Source: Orientallactaga sibirica (Eukaryota > Chordata > Mammalia > Rodentia > Dipodidae). Taken from it: a DNA stretch of 64,000 bases. Each line of letters begins with the position of its first letter. The first letter of the stretch is position 1. Positions 1 through 11,523 of the stretch are shown here, in pieces. The position numbers and the translations under genes are program-made. A model generated the notes under the pieces. It did not search any database. It saw only the letters and a program-made list of their open reading frames with translations, and had not been told where the DNA came from. The stretch lies in contig JAEOAD010000005.1 of NCBI GenBank assembly GCA_036365145.1, positions 7,772,501 to 7,836,500 of the forward strand, read 5' to 3'.

Positions 1-207
1 AGTTTTTACTCTGTACCATGTTCAAGAAGGAAGGGCTCTCTAGGATTCAGTGCATGAGGAGAAATAACCTCAATTCTGTTTATAAATTTCTCAGAGCTCG
101 GGAGCTTGCATCTGAGATGTGTCTTCTCCGTGTAGCGTCTCATTAGGCAGCTTGCAGGCTCCAATTTGAGGAAAGTGGGAACTTGGAAATAAGAAATGTG
201 GGGACAG

Positions 208-449
208 GGGCTGGAGAGATGGCTTAGCGGTTAAGCGCTTGCCTATGAAGCCTAAGGACCCCTGTTCGAGGCTTAATTCCCCAGGACCCACGTAAGCCAG
301 ATGCACAAGGGGGCACATGCATCTGGAATTCGTTTGCAGTGACTGGAGGCCTTGGTGTGCCTATTCTCTCTCTCTCTCTCTCTCTCTCTGTCCTTCTCTC
401 TCTGTCTGTTGCTAATAAATGAAAATAAACAAAAAAAAAAAAAAAGAAC
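208..449 (+). mobile_element. DIP-type (B2 superfamily) SINE with perfect target-site duplication
   Basis: The tRNA-like head GGGGCTGGAGAGATGGCTTA is followed by the conserved AGCCAGATGCACAAG block, a CT-rich stretch and an A-rich tail. A perfect 17-bp direct repeat (AAGAAATGTGGGGACAG) at 191-207 and 450-466 brackets it, so both ends are known and the insertion is fairly young. Confidence 0.92.
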
Positions 450-752
450 AAGAAATGTGGGGACAGACCTTAGGATTCTAAGGAGGAAGCAGTGACTAGT
501 GTGTGTGCATGCCATACTGTGTTGTTTGATCTTAACTTTGCAGTAGATTCCCCCAGGTAGACACAGCACATACTATGTCCTGAGAACTTAGTATTTTTGT
601 TTATTAATTCCACAAATACTCTTTTAACCCCTGTCTGTGTTAAGCAAGGCACCAAGGAAAAGCATATATAATATATAATATATGTAATAAATTAAGGTTG
701 TGTATAAAGAATTTTAAAATGGTTTCCACTGAAAATGATTAAACTAGAAAGT

Positions 753-917
753 TTTTTTTTTTTGTTGTTTGCTTTTGTTTTTCAAGGTAGGGTTTCACTC
801 TAGCCCAGGCTGACCTGGGATTCATTCTGTATTCTCAGGGTGACCTCGAACTCATGGCAATCCTCCTACCTCTGCCTCCCGAGTGCTGGGATTAAAGGTG
901 TGTGCCACCACGCCTGG
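753..917 (-). mobile_element. B1 SINE, antisense, with 9-bp target-site duplication
   Basis: Poly-T followed by the antisense B1 body (TAGCCCAGGCTGACC, then GCTGGGATTAAAGGTGTG, then CCACCACGCC). CTAGAAAGT occurs at 744-752 and 918-926 and marks the insertion site. Confidence 0.9.
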
Positions 918-926
918 CTAGAAAGT

Positions 927-1794
927 GGTTTTAAGACTGGGAATATTATACTTGCTGCTGATGCCAGAAAAAAAAGAGATACATTTAAATATCAATATGT
1001 GACAAGTTTAGGGAGTTATACAATATGTGAATCAGCCCTTTATATTTGGAGGCAGGAATGACCGGAAATAAATTCGCAGCTGTTGCTGGTGTTGGTGGGT
1101 CTCCCTTCTTAGCCACTGGCTTGTCTTTGTCAGCGGCCACAGTTGAGCGAGGCTGTCACGGTTCCAAGCCCAGCGTGTCCTGTCTAGTCCATTAATAAAC
1201 AGCAAGAAGATCTCAGCGGCTATTAGTTTATGTGCCATATTTTATTTTAAGTTCCGGTTTGAGAGCTCTAAGTCAATTGTGGTGATAAGACATATGATTT
1301 TCCTGGGTCTTTGGGAGGGAAATGATCTCAGCAGCTTGCGTGTCCTGAGCTGGTTGAGGCTCATCTATTCACCACACTGACTGAAAGAGCAGGTGATTCA
1401 CAGGAAGTCCAAGGCGAGGGAGGGGGATGCTACAGCCAGGGCTGTTGGAAGGACCACCCATTAAGCACAAATAACTAACGATGAGAATGCGCATTGGCCT
1501 CTAAAAGCATATTACATGATTGATGAAAACGAATAATGCATCATTTCAGGGAGTGTTTGCTGGATGTGGCAGGATATAGGAAAGGGAGGGCTCTGCATAA
1601 TGTCTAACCAGTCAACCTTGGCACCAGAGCCTTTTGCCTGCCACTGTCTAGTAGCATCCGAATCATCAATTCAGGGTTTTACCGTTAAAACTTGGAGGGT
1701 CCATTAGGGGACACAATTTCAATATTGGTCTCTACAGTGTGCACATAGTTACTTAAAAAAAAAAAAAACAGCCCCTGACAATATTGTTGCAAGG
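927..1794. other. Unassigned intronic sequence
   Basis: No gene, SINE or clear repeat is seen. The part at 1060-1240 is less AT-rich than its surroundings and carries a short minus-strand open frame with no recognisable domain. A short A run lies at 1756-1768. Confidence 0.5.
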
Positions 1795-1802
1795 ATGTCT
1801 GC

Positions 1803-1804
1803 AT

Positions 1805-1855
<51 letters not shown>

Positions 1856-2187
1856 GAGATAGGGTCTCACTCTGGCCCAGGCTGACCTGGAATTCACTAT
1901 GTAGTCTCAGGGTGGCCTCGAACTTATGGCGACGAACTTACGGTGATCCTCCTACCTCTGCCTCTCGAGTGCTGGGATTAAAGGTGTGCGCCACCACAGA
2001 TAGAGGGAAAGAGAGAGAGAGGGAGAGTGAGAATGGGCATGCCAGGGCCTCTAGCCACTGCAAACAAACTCCAGATGCATGCACCCCCTTGTGCATTTGG
2101 CTTGGCTTGTGTGGGACCTGGAGAATCAAACCAGATCCTTAAGCTTCACAGGCGTGTGCCTTAACTGCTAAGCCATCTCTGCAGCCC
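1803..2187 (-). mobile_element. Composite DIP-B1 SINE with (TTTA)n tail, antisense
   Basis: From left to right on the plus strand there is (ATTT)n at 1803-1855, an antisense B1 body to about 1996 that stops at CCACCACA, then an antisense DIP ending GCCATCTCTGCAGCCC at 2187. The whole block is bracketed by ATGTCTGCATT at 1795-1805 and 2188-2198. The single outer duplication suggests that the DIP body, B1 and tail behave as one insertion, or that a B1 landed exactly at the DIP body/tail junction. Confidence 0.75.
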
Positions 2188-2198
2188 ATGTCTGCATT

Positions 2199-4300
2199 CT
2201 TATTGTTAATTATGTGATGGGTCATAGGGGCCAACTTTGCTGCTGTGGGTGTGCACTGGGACTTAGTCATTTTTCATTTAAGTGAACGGAAAGTTCAGTC
2301 GTAGTTTAGTGTTATTTGTTTTTCTGCTAAGTGAATGATGAATTTACACAATTCAATTCAATAGTCATGGTTGAATTGATTGTTTTCCTCTTATGAATTT
2401 ATAACTTCTAAGTTTCATGTTTTAATGCATTGTGAGTTAATCATAGTTATCAAGTTTCCATTGTTATCAATAACCATGAAACAAACATGAAACACTATTG
2501 TTCTGGAGATACCAGATGCATTAGAATAAATATTGAAGAATAGCTTTAGGTCAATATTCAAGTGAAGTCAGATATATTTGACTGCTAATACTTCCTATAT
2601 AATACAACAGAATATAAAGAGATGAAGCAATCAAATACAGGTTCATGGCCAACAATGGGTGGTTTATCTAGAGAAGAAGACCGTATTGCATAATAAAAGA
2701 GAATACGGTTCTTTTCTGCATTTGTTGAGAATGTATGCCTGAATGCTCACTGGGCGCTCCCTCATAAAACCGTTGGTAATGCCGAAAGTCTATTTATTTC
2801 CACACATCAAATTGTTTCCTAATAAGATCTCTCTAGGTTTAGTGGTCACTAGGTCAGTTCTATAGACTTTTAGTAGGCAAAATATCTGTCTTTTTTGCTC
2901 TTGGGACTTCAGAAATCCTAAGTGTTGAAATATGAGAGAACAAAGAAGGCAAATGACTGGACAAGTTAAGACCTAAAATTCTGAAAGCAAAATGACATTT
3001 GAAAGCCTTCTAATCCGACATTCACTTTGCAGAGATCTTTTAAGTTGTTGGTCTAGAATAATTCATGTTCTCCATAGTCATTGGAAAGAGAGCGTGTTCC
3101 GTCAGTAATTTACCTCTTCTGGTTCTTCTCCTCCCCCAGCTGAACAGTGACTACCTTTCTGTAAGAAGCTGGACTTTGACACACATATCTGAATCTTCTA
3201 GAACTGTGCCCTATTAATATTTCTCCATTACCTACCCACATCAGTGTCTTTATTTTTGTCTCATCCTATTTCCCCACATAGATATTCATTTCTTCCAACT
3301 CCGTTAGCAGAAGAGTCTTCGCCGTGTTGCAGGTTTCCATCTCCACTTGGCCAACACTCTGGGGCATTGACCATGGGAAGCTCTCCCTTCAGGCTGCTCC
3401 GTTGGTCTTTGGGACACTGAAGAGACAAACAACTTCACTTGTGTAGCAAGAGACAGCATTTGACAGCTCATGACCAGGTTCTATTGCCCAATCTCTGCTT
3501 TGTCTTTCTTAACCTTTCTGCCACAGTAGATGACTTCACAAAGCTGCTTCCTAAAACTCCCAGACGCATTTTTTTTCTAACTTTTCCCAGAGCTGTGTTC
3601 TGCTACATAAATCTAGACATAGTTTGGCCACCAGTCAACCTATAGGTTTCTATTTCATCATTCCTAAGTCCAGGGAAATGAGTGTCATTGTCTACCTTGT
3701 GAAGGTCAAAAGTTTTTCTGGTACGCTTGACCAGATACTTCCTGTTTGTTGCTTATGACGCGGGCACTTTGCATTTTCCATTGATTTTCATGTTGAAAAA
3801 TCCCTCCTAAGGCCACGTGTCATGATGGTTAATGGACCTCACCACTGAGCCAGAATACATGACAGCTCAGCAAGCCACTGTCAGTTCGATGCTGGGTGAG
3901 TTCCTCGCCTCCTGTAATGCTTAGTTTCCTCAAGGTGAGGCAGGGATAGAGAGCATTCCTTCTTCACAGGACAATTATTGGGCTGACATCTGCCAAAATC
4001 AAACATTAAAGGCAGTTTTAGGCAGAATAAGTTGTAATACATGAGTACTCTTGGTATTTCTGCTCAATCAGTATACTTTCCCAAGCCTCTGTCCTCGACT
4101 GTCACATCTTTTGCAAAATGGTGTGGGATTTCACTGTCATGGGACGTTAAGAGATTTTGGTTGTCACTGTATATATTCTCTCCCTCTGCTAGACCAGGCT
4201 AGACGTATGTTCTTCAGTCGTGTGTTACATGTAGTCCACATTCCAAAACAGATCTTTCCCCACTGTCAGCCTCTAGAATAATTTTTGAACATTAAAAGTA
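2199..4300. other. Repeat-poor intronic stretch
   Basis: About 2.1 kb with no SINE, no microsatellite and no coding signature. It is AT-rich at 2200-3100 and more mixed after 3100. I recognise nothing in it. Confidence 0.5.
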
Positions 4301-4512
4301 TTTATTTTATTTTGTTTAGTTGAGAGATAGAAAGAGGCAGAGAGAGAGAGAGAGAGAGAGAGAATGGGTACACCAGACCTCTAGCAATTGCAAACAAACT
4401 CTGGACATATGTGCCACCTTGTGCATCTGGCTTACATGGGTTCTGGGAATCAAATCTGGGTCCTTAGGCTTCATAGGCAAGCGCCTTAACTACTAAGCCA
4501 TCTCTTAAGCCC
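4301..4512 (-). mobile_element. DIP-type SINE, antisense
   Basis: A TTTATTTTATTTT tail precedes a GA-rich stretch, then the antisense block CTTGTGCATCTGGCTTACAT and the antisense head ending AAGCCATCTCTTAAGCCC. Confidence 0.9.
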
Positions 4513-5235
4513 TAACTTTAAACATTTTAATTTCTTGATGTCGCTTTGCATGTTGGACTTTTATGAGCTTCCCCAATGCCGCTCTGAACATGCTTCGGTA
4601 GGGCTTGCCTGGGCTCCATGAAGTATAGCAAAGGGGTCACTTGGAGTCAGTCTTCTTTTGAGTTTGGGGTAGGTTTTATTTATTTTTTATTTTTTTAGAC
4701 ATCATAGGTAAAATTCATCTTGATGACTTGTCTGGGAAAATTGAGTTATAGAAGCATGAGGGTGTCTATCTGTGGGTGTATGAATATTTTCTTTAACACT
4801 AATGCCTTCTAGTATATTTTTACAATGCTGAACATTTTCATTGTGACAAGGGAATGAATTGGCTTCAGAATGTTTTCTCCAAATTTTCACTCATGATGTT
4901 TAAAAGGTTTGCCTAGGAAACTTAGACATGAGCTGAGAACTCGTACTGTAGCTTTTTCTCCGGAGAGAACCTCCCGGCCTTCGAAGACTGGTGATGTTAG
5001 GATTGCTGAGTAGAATCTTTGGCTGAACTTGACACCACCAGCAGTACATCTCACAATGGAAATGATCACCAGGCACTGAAGAGACTTGCCAGCAAATCCC
5101 TGTGCTAGAACACAGTACAGCAGCCTTGCAAAACCATGCCCAGGCTGCATTGTCTTTATACCACTCTCTCCATTTAGAATGAATGCTTTGACCATTTACA
5201 AGAAAGGATGCAATCATTTGTTTAAAGTAGAAATT

Positions 5236-5373
5236 GGCTGGGCGTGGTGGCACACGCCTTTAAACCTAGCACTCGGGAGGTAGAGGTAGGAGGATCACCA
5301 TGAGTTCAAGGCCGCCCTAAGACTATATAGTGAATTCCAGGTCAGCCAGGGCTAGAGTGAAACCCTACCTCAA

Positions 5374-5404
<31 letters not shown>

Positions 5405-5406
5405 AA
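5236..5406 (+). mobile_element. B1 SINE, sense
   Basis: Starts GGCTGGGCGTGGTGGCACAC and carries the B1 middle (CACTCGGGAGGTAGAGGTAG and GTGAATTCCAGGTCAGCC). It ends in a long poly-A with AAAG interruptions. Confidence 0.92.
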
Positions 5407-6423
5407 GAAAGAAAAAGGATTATTGACTTCCAGCATGCTGCCTGGTAAGCCACATATATTTTCTTTTGATTGTAACATGGATATGCAATCAAAATAATAC
5501 TTCTTATATTGATCACTCGATGGACTTGAAATCAACCCAGCAATGTCCTGGTCTCTGACACAGGCTGTTATGTACTCATGCTGCCATTTGTTGTAGATTT
5601 GGAGTCATCTTCACTCTAATCTGTTTATCATCCATAAGAACTCTATTCTGCTGACTCTAGATGAAATTGTTAATTAATACACATTTGCATTTTCAAAATA
5701 GAAACTTTTCAGTGGATGACACCTTTTAGTGTAAGAAGGGCTTAGATGTAATTAGGACAGGGGGAGAGATATAAAGAAGACATAAACACGAACAGCCTGT
5801 GAGCTGGTGAATGTAGTGACTTTGGGGTCACCTGCAGAAACACGATGGGACTCTTTGTTTTGTTAGTGCTCTTGGGAGCTGGATAAGGTATGCCAGTGAG
5901 TTCCATTAAGCCGTAGAACTGTGTTGCTTATCGATGGAGCAACATTAATGTATGAATATAGTGATACTAGTGAGAAATGTGAAAAGGAGAATATAGTCAT
6001 TATTGGAAGAACATAAGGATGTAGTCCCCATGATTTGGGGGATAGGTAATGCATTGAAATTGCATCTTTATGCATTTTTCTGAAGTAGGGCAGTGTTGTA
6101 ATTTGGAATTCAATTCTTTACCCAGAGGAGTGGGTGACCCTAACTAGCAGTAATTGGACCAACACAGTTCTACTGAAACAAAAAGTCCGTAGTTGCAAAT
6201 GATGGTCGGCTACATGTCAAGTATGTAAACCATCAGAGCGTGAGGTGAGACCTCATTCACACTTAGGTACCTTAATGTTGCTTGCCACCATGATGCAGGC
6301 GGGGTCTTGAGAGCTATTTGGGTCACCCCAGAGAGGGCCTTTTCTAGGAAGCCTGATGGCATATCATTATTTAGACCTGCCTCAAAGGACTGAACTCTTC
6401 TTAAGCTTGGTGATGACAATGAT
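5407..6423. other. Unassigned intronic sequence
   Basis: Unique-looking sequence without SINEs or a credible coding frame. Nothing recognised. Confidence 0.5.
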
Positions 6424-6446
6424 TGTCTTTCTTTCTTTCTTCCTTC

Positions 6447-6496
<50 letters not shown>
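6424..6496. repeat. (CTTT)n microsatellite
   Basis: Nearly uninterrupted TTTC/CTTT repeats with two CTTC variants near the left end. It lies about 85 bp left of the first copy of the 2.2-kb tandem duplication. Confidence 0.95.
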
Positions 6497-6649
6497 AAAT
6501 ATAAGGTTTATTTTGTCATAACTAAACCTTTCATTTATAGGAAAATATAACAATTTCAAATTCTTTTACAAACATACTATAATAAAATTAGTAGAACAAC
6601 AAGGAGAAACAGCCAAATCTATTCTTAATAAGAGATTTATTTTTTTTTA

Positions 6650-6910
6650 ATCTTTAAATTTTTTATCGATAACTTCTATACTTAGACAATAAACCATATT
6701 TCCCTCCCCTCCCCCATTCCCCTTCAGAACTCTACTCTCCATCATATCCCCTCCCCCTCTCCATTAGTTTCTCTTTTAATTTGATGTCATCATCTTTTTC
6801 TCCTATTATGAGGGTCTTGTGAAGGTATTGCTAGGCCCTGTGAGGTCATGGATATTGAGGCCAATTTCTGTCTGGACAGTTGTATTGTAAGGTGATCTCA
6901 TTTCTTTTAC
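6650..6910 (-). mobile_element. L1 3'-end fragment, antisense (in copy A)
   Basis: Contains CTCCATCATATCCCCTCCCC and TATTATGAGGGTCTTGTGAA. The same words occur at 48600-48720 directly below recognisable L1 ORF2 sequence, so this is an antisense piece of the same L1 3'UTR. Confidence 0.75.
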
Positions 6911-7382
6911 TCCCTGTTCTGTTTTCTCAAACACTGTTCCCTCTCTCACCTACACCACTCAGACTACTTAATGAGTTTTACTTACAGGAATAGAGAAAGC
7001 ATGCCGAATAACCCTGCACACCTTACATATCACTGGGAAACCATATAAACAACTTTAACGGTGGCTCAGATGTTGGTTAACTATTATTCGTGCTGTGTGG
7101 GTTTGCCTTCTTTCACCTTAAATTGCTGCATTTCTCTTAACAAAGCCAAAGAAAAGTGCGGGTGGTGCGGCTGACCCCTGTGCTTTTGCTTGGTATCAGT
7201 GACAGGGATTTGAGGAACCTCTCCGTTTCTTCTGTGGGCAGTCTGAGGACACATGACTGTGTTATTTGCTTCCTGAGGACCAGGTCAGACAGTGTGTCCA
7301 CTCCCCACAGCGTTTGTCCATGGCTAAGCTGAATAGATAAGAGAAATGATCATGTCAGGCCTCCTGACACATAACACCATTG

Positions 7383-7399
7383 CTTTAAAAAGTACTTAT

Positions 7400-7450
<51 letters not shown>

Positions 7451-7567
7451 AGAACAAGGATGCATGCACCATTTTGTGCATCTGGTTTTACTGGGTACCG
7501 GGAATCACACCCAGACATTGAGTTTTACAAACAAGTGCCTCTCACCCCTGTGCCATCCCTCCAGCCC
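7383..7567 (-). mobile_element. DIP-related SINE, antisense, with target-site duplication
   Basis: A (GA)n tract precedes GCATGCACCATTTTGTGCAT and the antisense head ends GCCATCCCTCCAGCCC. AACACCATTG at 7373-7382 and 7568-7577 is the target duplication. The body is shorter and more diverged than most copies in the window. Confidence 0.85.
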
Positions 7568-7921
7568 AACACCATTGTTTTTGTTTTGGCTCGAATGGAG
7601 CCAAGGTTTAAACCCTTCATGGTTACATGCTCTATGTGCGCTAGGAGAGTCTTGCTAGATAACCTTCAAGGAAAAGTATGTGACTTTAGTTTCCATAAGT
7701 TATAAATACTAAAAGGATTGGGTGAGGAGGCCTAGGTCTTCCAAAGGTGTCATAATGAGTGTGAAGAGAGTTACTCAAAGTCAGAAGCCTGCCCCCTGCT
7801 CCTTTTCCTTCTTCTCATTCTTATCCCTGCTGTCGTTCATTTGAAGATAATGAGTTTATAGCCTTACTGTGTTTCAGGTCACCATGAACTTGCCTTAATG
7901 TCTTTAAAGTGATACTATTGT

Positions 7922-8179
7922 GGGGCTGGAGAGATGGCTTAGCGGTTAAGCACTTGCTTGTGAAGCCTAAGGACCCTGGTTCGAGGCTCAATTCCCCAGT
8001 ACCCATGTAAGCCAGATGCACAAGGTGGCACATGCATCTGGAGTTTGTTTGCTGTGGCTGGAGGCCCTGGAGCATCCATATTCTCTCTCTCTCTTTCTGC
8101 CTCTTTCTCTCTGTTTCTTGCTTTCAAGAAAATAAACAAATAATAAATAAATAAGTAAATAAAAATAAAGCTTTAAAAA
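7922..8179 (+). mobile_element. DIP-type SINE, sense
   Basis: Starts GGGGCTGGAGAGATGGCTTA and ends in an A-rich tail with ATAAATAAATAAG. AGTGATACTATTG (7908-7920) recurs as AGTGATAACTATTG (8180-8193), giving a near-perfect target duplication. Confidence 0.92.
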
Positions 8180-8868
8180 AGTGATAACTATTGTCATTCA
8201 AAGCTGTAATATGCAGCTCCCCAACTTATAAATACTTACCAAACCAAACCAAATATTATAAAATGTTCCTCCTCCCTTTTTTTTTTCTTGTGTATTCTAG
8301 TCTGGTCCCAAATTTGCTCTATAGTCTGGGACAACTTGGAACATCTGTTATATGGACCTGCCTCTACCTCCTGATACAGGTGGGGCGTGTGCTGTACCAT
8401 CTGAACATTTATTTTCTTTCAGGAACTTAATTTACTTTCTTCATAAAATTCAAGATCGTGACACAATTGCTCTTCCTGCTTCTTAGCAGTCCATGGAGAT
8501 TAAGGAGTCTGTGGCCAGAATTGGAGATCTTAAACCTAGGTTGAGGAAGAAGGGGCCCTCTGAGATGGTGCTACCCACAGCTAGCAAGAGGAAGTTTCTG
8601 GTAGACAAAATACGTGTCCACATGGGGCAAAGCTTTCAGCATTCATGTTCGGTGAAGCAACACATTCTGCTTTGGGATGCAGGGGAGCCTTCCGTTTGCA
8701 TAGATCATGTGTTTCTGGAGGGTTTCTAAACCATATCTGCTCTGAGCAACCAAGTCTGGGAGGAAGTCGAGGTAGGAAGATAGATAATGCCTCCATTTGT
8801 AAAATTAGTAGAACAACAAGGAGAAACAGCCAAATCTATTCTTAATAAGAGATTTATTTTTTTTTAAT

Positions 8869-9126
8869 CTTTAAATTTTTATCGATAACTTCTATACTTA
8901 GACAATAAACCATATTTCCCTCCCCTCCCCATTCCCTTCAGAACTCTACTCTCCATCATATCCCCTCCCCCTCTCCATTAGTTTCTCTTTTAATTTGATG
9001 TCATCATCTTTTTCTCCTATTATGAGGGTCTTGTGAAGGTATTGCTAGGCCCTGTGAGGTCATGGATATTGAGGCCAATTTCTGTCTGGACAGTTGTATT
9101 GTAAGGTGATCTCATTTCTTTTACTC
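8869..9126 (-). mobile_element. L1 3'-end fragment, antisense (in copy B)
   Basis: Duplicate of the L1 piece at 6650-6910, with small C-run and T-run length differences. Confidence 0.75.
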
Positions 9127-9597
9127 CCTGTTCTGTTTTCTCAAACACTGTTCCCTCTCTCACCTACACCACTCAGACTACTTAATGAGTTTTACTTACA
9201 GGAATAGAGAAAGCATGCCGAATGACCCTGCACACCTTACATATCACTGGGAAACCATATAAACAACTTTAACGATGGCTCAGATGTTGGTTAACTATTA
9301 TTCGTGCTGTGTGGGTTTGCCTTCTTTCACCTTAAATTGCTGCATTTCTCTTAACAAAGCCAAAGAAAAGTGCGGGTGGTGCGGCTGACCCCTGTGCTTT
9401 TGCTTGGTATCAGTGACAGGGATTTGAGGAACCTCTCCGTTTCTTCTGTGGGCAGTCTGAGGACACATGACTGTGTTATTTGCTTCCTGAGGACCAGGTC
9501 AGACAGTGTTTCCACTCCCCACAGCGTTTGTCCATGGCTAAGCTGAATAGATAAGAGAAATGATCATGTCAGGCCTCCTGACACATAACACCATTGC

Positions 9598-9618
9598 TTT
9601 AAAAAGTACTTATTTGCA

Positions 9619-9666
<48 letters not shown>

Positions 9667-9784
9667 AGAACAAGGATGCATGCACCATTTTGTGCATCTG
9701 GCTTTACTGGGTACCGGGGAATCACACCCAGACATTGAGTTTTACAAACAAGTGCCTCTCACCCCTGTGCCATCCCTCCAGCCC
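9598..9784 (-). mobile_element. DIP-related SINE, antisense (in copy B)
   Basis: Duplicate of the element at 7383-7567. It reads CTGGCTTTACTGGGTACCGG where copy A has GGTTTTAC, and its GA tract differs in length. Confidence 0.85.
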
Positions 9785-10138
9785 AACACCATTGTTTTTG
9801 TTTTGGCTCGAATGGAGCCAAGGTTTAAACCCTTCATGGTTACATGCTCTATGTGCGCTAGGAGAGTCTTGCTAGATAACCTTCAAGGAAAAGTATGTGA
9901 CTTTAGTTTCCATAAGTTATAAATACTAAAAAGGATTGGGTGAGGAGGCCTAGGTCTTCCAAAGGTGTCATAATGAGTGTGAAGAGAGTTACTCAAAGTC
10001 AGAAGCCTGCCCCCTGCTCCTTTTCCTTCTTCTCATTCTTATCCCTGCTGTCGTTCATTTGAAGATAATGAGTTTATAGCCTTACTGTGTTTCAGGTCAC
10101 CATGAACTTGCCTTAATGTCTTTAAAGTGATACTATTG

Positions 10139-10397
10139 TGGGGCTGGAGAGATGGCTTAGCGGTTAAGCACTTGCTTGTGAAGCCTAAGGACCCTGGTTC
10201 GAGGCTCAATTCCCCCAGTACCCATGTAAGCCAGATGCACAAGGTGGCACATGCATCTGGAGTTTGTTTGCTGTGGCTGGAGGCCCTGGAGCATCCATAT
10301 TCTCTCTCTCTCTTTCTGCCTCTTTCTCTCTGTTTCTTGCTTTCAAGAAAATAAACAAATAATAAATAAATAAGTAAATAAAAATAAAGCTTTAAAA
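10139..10397 (+). mobile_element. DIP-type SINE, sense (in copy B)
   Basis: Duplicate of the element at 7922-8179, including its target-site duplication. One extra C is present in the ATTCCCCCAGTACCC block. Confidence 0.92.
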
Positions 10398-11022
10398 AAA
10401 GTGATAACTATTGTCATTCAAAGCTGTAATATGCAGCTCCCCCAACTTATAAATACTTACCAAACCAAACCAAATATTATAAAATGTTCCTCCTCCCCCC
10501 TTTTTTTTCTTGTGTATTCTAGTCTGGTCCCAAATTTGCTCTATAGTCTGGGACAACTTGGAACATCTGTTATATGGACCTGCCTCTACCTCCTGATACA
10601 GGTGGGGCGTGTGCTGTACCACCTGAACATTTATTTTCTTTCAGGAACTTAATTTACTTTCTTCATAAAATTCAAGATCGTGACACAATTGCTCTTCCTG
10701 CTTCTTAGCAGTCCATGGAGATTAAGGAGTCTGTGGCCAGGAATTGGAGATCTTAAACCTAGGTTGAGGAAGAAGGGGCCCTCTGAGATGGTACTACCCA
10801 CAGCTAGCAAGAGGAAGTTTCTGGTAGACAAAATACGTGTCCACATGGGGCAAAGCTTTCAGCATTCATGTTCGGTGAAGCAACACATTCTGCTTTGGGA
10901 TGCAGGGGAGCCTTCCGTTTGCATAGATCATGTGTTTCTGGAGGGTTTCTAAACCATATCTGCTCTGAGCAACCAAGTCTGGGAGGAAGTCGAGGTAGGA
11001 AGATAGATAATGCCTCCATTTG

Positions 11023-11212
11023 CCAGAACTTACTTATGTTTTATAAGTGGACTTTGGATACAGGAAACAGATTATTTTTTCATTCATCTTAGATAACCAA
11101 AAACCGACTTCATACATTTAAATGGTTCTCATAGGAGGCAGACTAGGAAAGGGAGATCATTTTGATTTAGCTTTATAAGTTTGGTACCTTGTTTTTGTTT
11201 TGTAATAGTTTT
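11023..11212. other. Unassigned intronic sequence
   Basis: Unique sequence between the duplication and a B1. Nothing recognised. Confidence 0.5.
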
Positions 11213-11357
11213 TATTTATTTAGGTTTTCTTTTGAGGTTGGGTCTCACCCTAGCCCAGGCTGACCCAGTACTCACTCTGTAGTCCCAGGCTGGCTTCAGA
11301 CTCACGGCAATCCTCCTACCTCTGCTGGGATTAAAGGCATGTGCCACCACGTTTGGT
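11213..11357 (-). mobile_element. B1 SINE, antisense
   Basis: Contains TCACCCTAGCCCAGGCTGAC and CTGGGATTAAAGGCATGTGC, ending CCACCACG. Part of the middle (the CTGCCTCCCGAGTG segment) is shortened. Confidence 0.85.
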
Positions 11358-11388
11358 GTTTTTAAATTGTATGGTACTAGTAGTTTTC

Positions 11389-11469
11389 CTTCCCCCCCTT
11401 CCCTTCCTTCCTTCCCTTCCCTCCCTCCCTCCCTCCCTCCCTCCCTCCCTCCCTCCCTCCCTCCCTCTC

Positions 11470-11521
<52 letters not shown>

Positions 11522-11523
11522 TC
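11389..11523. repeat. Compound polypyrimidine microsatellite
   Basis: Pure C/T strand over about 135 bp in three blocks: (TTCC/CCTT), then (CCCT)n, then (CTTT)n. Such uninterrupted mirror-like tracts can form triplex DNA and are prone to assembly error. Confidence 0.95.

Larger units (their letters stand above)
6583..8799. repeat. 2.2-kb tandem duplication, copy A
   Basis: Begins TAAAATTAGTAGAACAACAA and ends CCTCCATTTG. The whole segment recurs directly downstream at 8800-11022 in the same order and orientation: an L1 3'-end piece, unique sequence, an antisense DIP, unique sequence, a sense DIP, unique sequence. Differences are a handful of substitutions, homopolymer indels and a change in GA-repeat length. 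The breakpoints are not in SINEs, and the shared base at the junction is a single T. Confidence 0.95.
8800..11022. repeat. 2.2-kb tandem duplication, copy B
   Basis: Direct repeat of 6583-8799, starting TAAAATTAGTAGAACAACAA and ending CCTCCATTTG, where the sequence diverges into CCAGAACTTA. Every internal landmark of copy A is present at an offset of about 2.2 kb. By-eye differences include ATAACCCTG/ATGACCCTG, AACGGTGG/AACGATGG, GTGTGTCC/GTGTTTCC and GGTGCTACC/GGTACTACC. Confidence 0.95.

Noticed and set aside
7346..7705. Paired 119- and 120-codon open frames at 7346-7705 and 9560-9922 as a duplicated gene
   Set aside because: Both run through an antisense DIP SINE with a GA tract. Their similarity reflects the 2.2-kb duplication, not coding selection.
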